The translations under genes were made by a program, and so were the position numbers. From Vibrio sp. 14G-20 (lineage in GTDB: Bacteria > Pseudomonadota > Gammaproteobacteria > Enterobacterales > Vibrionaceae), in the NCBI RefSeq assembly GCF_026241515.1, contig NZ_JAPHPW010000031.1, positions 1-45,392 of the forward strand: DNA of 45,392 nucleotides, given 5' to 3'. How positions within the stretch are numbered: position 1 is the stretch's first letter; the number at the start of each line of letters is the position of its first letter. This document shows, piece by piece, positions 33,511 to 43,000 of the stretch. The notes under the pieces are model-generated. The model saw nothing but the letters and a program-made list of their open reading frames with translations. It was not told the DNA's origin and ran no database searches.

Positions 33511-35687
33511 ATCGTTTAGATGCGAGCAACCGTGCAGGTACGAATGGTCGACAGGAGGTGATGAACCATTTAGAAAATGAAAGCCTTTCTGTCCTTAAAC
33601 AGTTGGAAGTGAATGCGAATATCCAGTTGTTCGCACATCAATGGGTCGATGAAAATGGGATTGAATCAATCGACGATATGTTTGCCCTGTTCGATAGGCT
33701 TGCATTGCCCTATCGCTTGGTTGCCAACCTAGATGAAGTTGGCGAACATAAATTGGTCTTACTGGTACTTGGTGAAAATGAGCTGGTCTCTGGTCATTTA
33801 GAGTCGAAACAGTTTATCGCTTTTGATGCCAATGAAGACATTGCCGAGATACCACAGTTTTGCATTGTTATCGAAGGTCCACCACTAGAGAAAGCTTCTC
33901 CTGATTGGGTTGGCGAACGGCTACATGCGTTTCGTCCCATCATTCCTAAATTGTTGTTGGTCAGTTTTATCACCAACTTGTTTGCACTTGCCGTCCCCTT
34001 TATCACGATGTCGATTTATGACCATGTGATTGGTGGTGATGCAGGGCATGAGCTGCAAGGTATCGCCATTGGCGCGGCCTTGTTGTTTGTCATGATGGGT
34101 TGGTTAAGAACATTGCGCAGCCGAGTGTTTTCTTCAGTTTCAAACCGAGTGAGTCGTGAGATATCTCAATCCCTAGTGCAGCGGCTGCTTCGAAATAGCT
34201 ATGCTCAAAATCAGCAAACAGCCTCTTCTAGTCAGCAAAACCAAGTGATGCTGTCGGAGCGTATTTCAGGTGTGTTATCGGGGCCATTAGGAAATGCGCT
34301 GTTTGATCTGCCATTCGTTCTAATTTTTGTACTCGCGATTGGTGTATTAGGCGGATGGTTGGTGCTGGTTCCTCTAGTCTCTTTGGTTATTTATTACTTG
34401 CTAGCAAAACGTTCGATACGCTCTAGCAGCAAGCGCTCAATGCAATCGACGGTAGCAGGTACGAATCGTCAAAACATGACTAATGAGCTTTCATCCAAAC
34501 TCGCCTTCATTCGCAGTGCTGGATTCTCGGGGCACTGGATTCAACGCTTCAAAAAGGCCAATATTCTTGCTTCTACAGTGACCTTTAATCAATCGGTTCT
34601 CCAGAGTCGGTACACCTCGATTTACTATTTCATTGGAGTGGGTTCGACATTAGCTGTGATGGGGCTAGGAATAGGGCTCATTTTTGAACAAGTGATGACC
34701 CCCGGTGGCTTGATTGCTTCAATGATGTTGATATCCAAGGTGACGGGGCCTGCTCAGGTGTTGGCAAACAGCGCGATGCGTTTTAATAGCTTTAATCAAT
34801 CCAAGCTGCAAGTGAACCGTATCTTGTCTCAGCCGTCTGAGCGTGAATTCAGTTACCAGCATCACCCGTTGCCTGTGGTAGCGCCTAACTTGAAATTAGA
34901 CCAAGTGACACTGCGTTATCCTAAGCAGAGTCGCCCAGCATTGAACGGCGTGAGTTTTGATATTGAAGCCGGCGAAATTGTCGCGATTACTGGCCCTTCT
35001 GGGAGCGGTAAATCAACATTGATCGAAGTACTGTCTGGCTTACAGCCTATCCAAAATGGCATGGTAGAGCTTGAAGGCGTTAACCTCGTTCAATACGACC
35101 CGCAGCTCTATCGTCACTGGTGCTTCATTCGAGCCGCTTATCCTGATTTGCTCACACTGAGTATTCGAGAGTGGCTAAACGACGGCCATAAAGTCGAAGA
35201 CCAGAAAATGATCTCTGCGATTGAAATGGTCGGCGGAAAGCGTTGGTTCGAGACATTGTCTGGTGGGCTAGATACGTCCATCAGCAGTATTCAACCGGAT
35301 AGCCTTTTTGACATGTTGTCTGGCAGTGTTGCGCAGATACTCATTGATGCAAAAGCGCTGGTTTATGACTACCCCATGTTCTTAATGGACAACCCTGTGC
35401 CTGATGCTCACCCAAATGCTAAGCGCATATTTGGTGAGTTTGTGCAGTCGAAAAAAGGAAAAGCAACGGTGATCTACACTTCTCACGATCCGGATCTAAT
35501 CAAGCTTGCCGATAAAGTCGTGGTGTTAAATGAAGGTGCTGTGGTTTATGCAGGCCCATTAGAGGCTGAGCAACCTTCAGAGCCTCAAACGTCTCAAGAA
35601 CAATCGCTCTCTCAAGAGCCGTCTGTTCAACAAGATGCAGCCCCACAAGAACAATCAGAGTCTAAGCAAGGAGTCGCTAATGGCTAA
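33507..35687 (+). CDS. Type I secretion ABC ATPase, partner subunit
   Basis: A 726-residue ABC exporter. An N-terminal region of about 140 residues, without a catalytic Cys, may be a degenerate C39-like docking domain. Membrane helices (about 145-420) and an ATPase domain follow. Walker A is intact (GPSGSGKST, 496-504) and so is H-loop His660. The signature is LSGSV (604-608) and Walker B ends MDNP with Asn629 replacing the catalytic Glu, so hydrolysis may be slow or need the partner. The last ~40 residues are Gln/Glu/Ser-rich. An AGGAGG site is 7 bases before the ATG. It overlaps both the upstream ABC gene and the downstream adaptor gene. Confidence 0.88.
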   Translation: MNRLDASNRAGTNGRQEVMNHLENESLSVLKQLEVNANIQLFAHQWVDENGIESIDDMFALFDRLALPYRLVANLDEVGEHKLVLLVLGENELVSGHLESKQFIAFDANEDIAEIPQFCIVIEGPPLEKASPDWVGERLHAFRPIIPKLLLVSFITNLFALAVPFITMSIYDHVIGGDAGHELQGIAIGAALLFVMMGWLRTLRSRVFSSVSNRVSREISQSLVQRLLRNSYAQNQQTASSSQQNQVMLSERISGVLSGPLGNALFDLPFVLIFVLAIGVLGGWLVLVPLVSLVIYYLLAKRSIRSSSKRSMQSTVAGTNRQNMTNELSSKLAFIRSAGFSGHWIQRFKKANILASTVTFNQSVLQSRYTSIYYFIGVGSTLAVMGLGIGLIFEQVMTPGGLIASMMLISKVTGPAQVLANSAMRFNSFNQSKLQVNRILSQPSEREFSYQHHPLPVVAPNLKLDQVTLRYPKQSRPALNGVSFDIEAGEIVAITGPSGSGKSTLIEVLSGLQPIQNGMVELEGVNLVQYDPQLYRHWCFIRAAYPDLLTLSIREWLNDGHKVEDQKMISAIEMVGGKRWFETLSGGLDTSISSIQPDSLFDMLSGSVAQILIDAKALVYDYPMFLMDNPVPDAHPNAKRIFGEFVQSKKGKATVIYTSHDPDLIKLADKVVVLNEGAVVYAGPLEAEQPSEPQTSQEQSLSQEPSVQQDAAPQEQSESKQGVANG

Positions 35688-36993
35688 ACAACCTATCGAG
35701 AAGGGCAAGCGCTACGGTGAACTTGTTGAATCACAAAATACGGCTCGTACATTGGCATTGGCGACGTGGTCAGTTGCCTTGTGTGTTATCGCTTTTGCCA
35801 CTTGGTCTGTCGTCACTCAAGTTGATGAAATTGCCAAAGCCAAAGGCGCTGTGATTCCAGAAGGCGAGAAGCAAGTATTACAAAGTGCAATTGGCGGTAA
35901 GTTAAAGCAAATTCTCGTTAAAGAAGGCCAGTTGGTTGAGAAAGGTCAGCCTCTTGTTGAGTTTGATGCCACCTTCCAACGTACCGCTCTTGAAGAATTG
36001 AAATCTCAACAAGTGACGCTTCTAGCCAGTGTGGAACGTATGAATGCTTTGCTTGAACAGCGTGAGCCAAATCTTGCTGAGTTTGAGGTCGATTATCCAG
36101 AGATCGTTAGTCAACAAAAAGCGCAGTTGAATGCACAAAAAACCCTCTATTTTCAAAAGCGTGTGGTACTTGAGAAAGAGAGTGAACAAATTGCAGAGCA
36201 GCTTCGTAGTGTAGAAAAATCACTACCTAGCTACGAGAAAGAGCTGAATGCGACCAAGCAAGAGTTGAACATACTGGAGAAGGGTTATAAAGCGGGCAAT
36301 ATTTCACGTTTACGTGTGCTTGAAATGCAACAAAAACTGGCCAGTATCGAACAAAAAATCGAAGAAGCTCGTGGTAAGAAAGCTGTGTTAATCAAGCAAG
36401 CAGACAGCACTGAACAAAAAATTGAACAGCTTTTGGCAGAGGCGAAGGCGAAAGTGAGCGACGATCGCTCTAAAGCCGTATCTGACTTATCAGCACTGAA
36501 TGCCAGAGTTCGTTCAAGCCAAGCTAAATTGACGAACACAATGTTGGTGTCACCGCTACAAGGCTTGGTGCAAAGCCTGCCAAGTACGCAAAACGGTGGT
36601 GTTATTCAGCCGGGTGGCACTGTGGTTGAAATCGTTCCTGTTGGTGGGAAAGCTGACTTTAAAGCTCGTTTGTCGCCAAGAGATATTGGTTTTGTGAATG
36701 TTGGGCAGCCGACTCGAATCAAGATTGATGCGTTTGATTACAGCCGCTTTGGGGCGCTAAAAGGGGCGGTTGAGAGTATTTCACCGACCACAAGTCAAAG
36801 TGAACGCGGTGAAATCTATTATGAAGTCGTCGTCTCGGTGGATGTTCCCTATTTCCGTGATAATCCGGAGAGCTTTTCTATCTTGCCAGGTATGACGGGC
36901 GAGGTAGATATTACAACCGGTGAGAAGTCCGTTTTCCAGTATTTATGGAAACCGATCTACACCAATGTCAGTGTCGCATTTGGTGAAAGGTAA
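35680..36993 (+). CDS. Type I secretion HlyD-family membrane fusion protein
   Basis: The 437-residue periplasmic adaptor of the secretion system. One N-terminal membrane anchor (about residues 25-45) precedes the lipoyl half-motif (VLQSAIGGKLKQILVKEGQLVEKGQPLVEFD), a long heptad-rich coiled coil (about 90-290, the tunnel hairpin that contacts TolC), the second lipoyl half (MLVSPLQGLVQSL) and an AprE-like beta-barrel domain (residues ~320-437). I start at ATG 35680 (AAGGAG site) rather than the upstream in-frame ATG at 35635. It overlaps the preceding ABC gene by 8 bases. A TolC-type outer-membrane protein is not in the window. The adjacent converging giant gene is the likely substrate. Confidence 0.9.
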   Translation: MAKQPIEKGKRYGELVESQNTARTLALATWSVALCVIAFATWSVVTQVDEIAKAKGAVIPEGEKQVLQSAIGGKLKQILVKEGQLVEKGQPLVEFDATFQRTALEELKSQQVTLLASVERMNALLEQREPNLAEFEVDYPEIVSQQKAQLNAQKTLYFQKRVVLEKESEQIAEQLRSVEKSLPSYEKELNATKQELNILEKGYKAGNISRLRVLEMQQKLASIEQKIEEARGKKAVLIKQADSTEQKIEQLLAEAKAKVSDDRSKAVSDLSALNARVRSSQAKLTNTMLVSPLQGLVQSLPSTQNGGVIQPGGTVVEIVPVGGKADFKARLSPRDIGFVNVGQPTRIKIDAFDYSRFGALKGAVESISPTTSQSERGEIYYEVVVSVDVPYFRDNPESFSILPGMTGEVDITTGEKSVFQYLWKPIYTNVSVAFGER

Positions 36994-37043
36994 TCGTTAT
37001 ATAGAGTGTTGAGAGTAAACGAATAACAACAGCAAATAATAAA

Positions 37044-37068
37044 AAGGGAGCACATCATGTGCTCCCTT
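37044..37068. terminator. Bidirectional terminator between T1SS operon and giant gene
   Basis: A perfect 12-bp palindromic stem (AAGGGAGCACAT at 37044-37055, complement at 37057-37068) around a single base. The minus-strand exit is a strong T-run (TTTTTATT); the plus-strand exit is weaker. Confidence 0.88.
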
Positions 37069-37088
37069 CTGTTTGGTCTCGTTATCGG

Positions 37089-40000
37089 TTAACTATTAGG
37101 ATCAATGTCCGGCAGCCCGTCTACGTCGTTGTGATGGTGATGCTCATCATCTTGGTTGTGGTTGACGTTCGCATCATGGTGTTCAAGCGCATCCGACATA
37201 TCCAAGTGCGTTTGGTCATGTGTTACTGCATCTTGTTGGTCGACTTGTGCTAGTACGATGTCCATATCCGCAGGTTGATCGTGAACCGTTGTCGATGTCG
37301 CATCGGGTTTAATGCCCAATGCATCCAGATAAGCTGCTGCACCATGGTGGCTGGTTTTCTGATCGGGTTCTTGATGGGTCTGCTGGGTTAAATCTAGATT
37401 ACTATCATCGCTTAGTGTGACCGTAAAGTCGGCTTGCGAAGCCATGTCTGGCTCGTCATGTTGAACAGGAGGCGGTGGTGGTGGAGCAGGGTGTGATGTA
37501 TGGACGACAGGAGTGATTGTCATATCAACCACTTCAGTTCCAACTGTCAGCTTACCACTATGTCCTGGTCCATGACTGAGTATTTGGATGTTTACATGGG
37601 CGACCACTTCATCTTGATTTGTTCCTTGTAGTGCGACCTCAAATTTGTCTTCATGTTGACCGATACCCGAAGCGCTACCATGAGGGCCCGTGTGAACTTG
37701 GGCTTGCTCTTGGTAATGTAAGTGACCAGTTTGAGGGTCAATGGTCAATGTTCCATATTGCCCATGATGACTGGTCACATACTGTCCATTAGGTAAATGG
37801 ATTCGCCAACCACTTTGTGCTGTTGGTACTGGAGTTAAAGATGGTAACAGTGGTGGTACCCCAAGCGTACCAGACACTTGGTGACTTCCTGATGGTGGTC
37901 TGACAACGATCGGTTCAGGTATAGCACTTGTAGCGAAACCTTGGCTACCTGCGGTATTACCGTGTTCGTCAGTCATTGTTGCTTGCACATTAGAACCGGG
38001 ATGAACTTCAATTTGTATTCCATGTTGAAGACTGTGAGCATCTAGTACATGGTCCTGTCCGTTAACAACAAGATGCTCACCTATTTTGGCATCACCAGGA
38101 GGCGTAACGGTTGCTGTAATCGTGTTTGCCAGTCCTCGGGCGATTTCAGCTTTGCTGTATAAGTTGTCTGCCCCTGCGTTTTCAAAGGTAATCGTAGGAA
38201 CGCTAACCTGTGTATCGACTTGGTAAGTAACATCTGCAGTGGCATGAGCGCTATTACCTGCGGTATCTGTTACCGCTACTGATGCCTCTATTTTTTGGTC
38301 AGCATCGGCAAGGAGTTCACTGCCAGGTACGGCAATTGAATAGTGTCCTTTTGCATCGACCACGCCAGTATGCTGTGTCCCATTTACATCTAAAGTCACA
38401 ATGTCGCCTGCATTATAATCGCCAGAAACGGATCCGGTGATGTCAATGGAGTTGTTGGATTCTTGAGCATTAATCACATTGTCGGCGGTAATCGGGTTTG
38501 TTTGAATACCGACGTGCACTTGTGTATCTATATGGACGGAAAGAAGCGAAGAGGTAGCCGGTAGCACTGACGAAGGAGCCAATGCTTTGGCGGATAGATT
38601 ATGATCGCCCTCCGATAAGCTGCTCACCGCCACACTATATTGCCCCGAGCCATCAGAGACTGCATGACCAATAGGTGTGGAGCCATCATAGATAGTGACT
38701 TGTGAGTATGGAATATCAGTGTGTCCCGTGATGGTTGGTGTGGTTTCTTTGGTGACGTTATCGGTATCTGATAAACCAGTATCACTAGATGCTGCTAAGT
38801 CGACGGTGATTGCATTATTTGGCGGAGTGTTTGTCCCGGTTGGTAAACTTGGTTGTGTGGTCGTTACCAGTGGATTTGAAGGTACAGAAGTTGAAATCGT
38901 CGGTGATTGCCCTGGTACAACTGAAACATGACCGTTGGCATCAAAAGTGATGAACTTTGACGACTCACCACCGTGATTGTCCGCCACTTTGACTTCAAAC
39001 ATGTCGGTGCCGTGGTATGTGTGTGTCGTCGCGTTATAACTCATTCCAGCAACCGAACCATTGGCTGTATATACATACGCGCCCGAATCTGGGTCGACCG
39101 AGAGTGAACCGAATTGACCTGTTGAATTGACGACAGAGAAGGTATGAGTGTCTTTCACGTCAACATCGGTCTCGGTAAGCGTGCCTGTTGTTGGGGTTGT
39201 CTGAGTTACCGATAAAACTGGGTCATCGTTGGTGCCTACGATCTTAATATCAATAACATGCGAATCACCACCAACAGTATGTACGTTGTATTGGACATGT
39301 TCCTCTTGCCCTACAGCTAATTGCTGAATTTGGCTGTTGTTAACGGTATAAGTCCAAGAGCCATCTTTGGAAATATGAAGACCACCGTGAACGCCACTGT
39401 TAAATGGATCATGGCGTTTGCCCACATCCGTTGAGAATGATGATTGGTCGTGGTCAGGATCTAGGGCACTCAGTTTACCTGATATGATCTCGACAGGCGT
39501 TGAAGAGCGATCTTCATACACATCGGGATTTGAGGTGACGGATATCGTTGCCTTGTCATTACTCCCTTGAACTAGCACTTCAATATGTTTGGTTGCGGTT
39601 GAGCCGTCAGTAGATATCGCAGTGATATCAAAACCTTCTGCCTTGGTCTCTCCTTGTTGTAGAACATTGGCCTTTGAATGGTCTAGGTCATAATGCCATT
39701 GCCCATTGCTATCCACATGAAGGGTGCCGTAAGAGCCAACAGAGTTACCTGCAGTAAAGATGACGGAATCTTTACTGTCGGAATCGTGCGCGAGGAGGGT
39801 GCCGAAAATAGAGGTAACCTTGTCCTCAACAGCCGTTCCCAATGCGGCCGTTAATGCGTCAGGCGTATCAATCATCACATGGTCATCGGTGCCTAAGATT
39901 TTGGCTGTCAGCGGGATTCGTGTTCCATCTGCGGTGAGCAGAGTGATCGTATCAGTCAGAGAATCGCCATGACTCAGTGATTGAACTTCAGTGTGACTAT

Positions 40001-43000
40001 TATCCGCACTGTAGCTCCATTTATCGTGGCCATCGGTTGAATGAGTGAAGTTGAAGGTACCGTGTGCGCCAGCAAGGTTCATCGCGAAATTTGCTGGTAC
40101 CGTGTGCTTAACACCGTTGACTTCTATTTGAGTAACTTTTGCCTCTGATGGTGAGTCTACATCTTGAATATCGAGGTTTTTCCAACCTGACCATAACTCA
40201 TTGGTGCTTGTCCCCGATTTAAGATGATCTTCAGTGACAAAGTTGGAGGCGAGTGTCGATTGTAATGTGGCAGAGTCATTGCTCGGCAACAGCGTGGCAG
40301 AAGCGCCAGTATGAGTAACGCCACCGTGAGCATCTTTGACGTCATAAGTGAAATGCACTTTACCGTTGAAGTTATGGTCTGGAGTGAAGGTAAATGTACC
40401 ATCTTTGTTGTCGACGAGAGTGCCGTGATCCGCATGCAGATTGGCGATAGAGAGTTTCCCGGCATCGTTAGTATCAACATCAACCGTATTTGCAAGTAAC
40501 TCGGTTGTTGTGATGGTTTGTGTGAGATCTTCTTTTCCGCTGTTGAGCTGAACTTCTGACGAGCAGTACGGGCGGTCATTGTCGCCATGAATGGTGATAT
40601 GAATATCGTGAGTAGTGCCATCAGCCGCTTTGACGGTGACAGTATCCGTTATTGATTCACCTTGACCGAGATGATCAATTTTTCTACCTGTTGCGTCTTG
40701 GCCTATGGAAGCGTAGTAGCTCCAATCTCCGTTACTCTGAAGTATCACATGTCCGTGTGTACCTTGGTAAGTGCCTGTTTGGGCGTGGCTTTCACCTGAG
40801 TCTGGATCAACGATGTTCAAGTGGCCATCAGTGTGTATTTCATCGTTCCATATTTTACCGATGTTTCCATGCATGTGATCTGGTGAACGATCATCGACGT
40901 AGCCGCCAGACATTGAACCATCTGGCGCTGTATAGGTATGTCCTTCATGAACATCTCCCGTATCGCGGCCAGTGAACTGTGCAGCATCGCTAACCGCGTC
41001 AATATGCAGAGTGTTGGTTGCTTCTTGTGAATCGACATGTCCGTCATTAACGGTAAATTTAAACTGAACATCACCGTTAAAGTCGGTGGCTGGGACAAAC
41101 TGAAGTTTAGCGATATCGGTAGTCGCGATACTTTGACCAGCAGTGATATCGTGTCCATCGAGTACAAATTTACCTTGAGCCGCTGGTGGCAGGTCAGTGA
41201 TCGCGATAGAGTGAAGCGTATCGCCTGTATCGACGTCGGTGAATCCGAATTGACTCGCCTGCATTTGATAGTTTATATCTTCCGTGCCGTTGCTTAGAAC
41301 TACCTTGGTGACTGTTGGTGTGTCATTGGAGCCGACGACATCAATATTTAAGTCGTAGGCAGTACCATCGAAGCTGTGTACTCGATAGGTAACCGTTTCA
41401 ACTTGCCCTTGAGCTAGGTGTTGAAGCGCCGCGTTGTCGACGCTATAACCCCAATTACCCGCGCTATCAATTCGAAGCATGCCACCAAATGGATCATGAA
41501 TAGAGGTTTCGCCAAACTGACTGTATTGGAATTTATTTTCACCGCTGTCGGGGTCAATGACTTGAAGTTGGCCGTTAGCTAATTCAGTCGTGGTGCCGTT
41601 GTTGTGCGTTGCATGTGGTCCATCCTCAATAACACTTCCGGTGGTCACTTCAGAGATAATGGCCTTGTCTGGGGTCGCTACGAGAGTGGTATTTGCACCA
41701 GTGTGGGTGGTACCTCCATGAGCATCTGTCACGTCATAAGTGAAGTGAACTTGGCCGTTATAGTCTTTGGTTGGAGTAAAAGTATATGTTCCGTCTTTGT
41801 TATCGATAACAGAACCATGATCGACTAATAGATTCGCAATGGAAAGTTTACCTACGTCATTCACATCTACGTCGACAGTATTGGCAAGAAGCTCTTGAGC
41901 AGTCAACGTTACTTGCGTGTCTTCTTTACCACTATTAAGTTGAACTTCACTATTGCAATAAGGCCTATCGTTGTCACCATGTATCGTGATAACAATATCA
42001 TGAGTAGTACCGTCTTTACTTTGTATCGTTATTGTATCAGTGAGAGTCTCATTTGCACCAAGTTGATCAATCGTCGATCCTACTTTTGTTGTTAATCCAC
42101 CATTTACATCAGCAGTGCCGGTCGCAACACCATAAAACCATTTACCATCTGTATTAAGAATCAAATGGCCATATTTTCCATGATAGGTATAACCAATACC
42201 TTTAGAATCAAAACTATTCTCGCCGGTATCTGGATCGATGATTGTTAGTTGTCCCTCAACATGAATCATACTATTAGTTAAATGCGCTATACCTGGCTGG
42301 GCAAAGTCTGGTGACATATCAGGGTTTCTGTTTTCATAAACATCGCCAGTATCAACACCTGCTATAACGGCTTTATCTCCAACCGCATCAATATGAAGTG
42401 TGTTGGTAGCCTCTGCAGAGTCGGTATGCCCATCATTAACAGTATATTTAAACTGAACATCGCCATTAAAATCTTGCGCAGGAACGAACTGAAGTCTACT
42501 GATGTTAGCTGCAGGGATCTGTTTTCCCGTTGTAACATCGTGCCCATCGAGCACAAACTTACCTTGAGCCGCTGGTGGCAGGTCAGTGATCGCGATTGAG
42601 TGGAGCGTATCGCCTGTATCGACGTCGGTGAACCCGAACTGACTGGCCTGCATTTGATAGTGTGTATCTTCTGTGCCGTTGTTGAGAACCACTTTGGTGA
42701 CTGTCGGTGCGTCGTTGGTACCCGTAACGGTAATAGTAATACGGTGAGGCGTGCCATCCGCAGACTGAACCTCATAGATGACATCTTTAGTTTCACCTTG
42801 CTTTAGGGCTTGTACTGCAGGGTTACCATTTGCCAAAACGTAATCCCAATTTCCATAGCGGTCGATGTGCATTTCTCCCTGAAAGGGGTCATTGATGGCT
42901 TTTTCATGTCCAAATACACCCGTCGCCCTGAAGTGATCTTCTCCAGCATCTGGATCGGATACAGAAAGGCTTCCGGTCACTTGAATATGATGCATCGAAT

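Noticed and set aside
33561..33563. Internal ATG after AGGAGGTG as start of the second ABC gene
   Set aside because: The spacing from AGGAGG is only two bases; the ATG at 33507 has AGGAGG at seven bases and overlaps the upstream stop.
40157..40621. 154-residue minus-strand ORF in a second frame of the giant gene
   Set aside because: It overlaps the intact VCBS frame on the same strand and has Ser/Thr/Met-rich shadow composition; similar shadows recur at the equivalent place in other repeat units.
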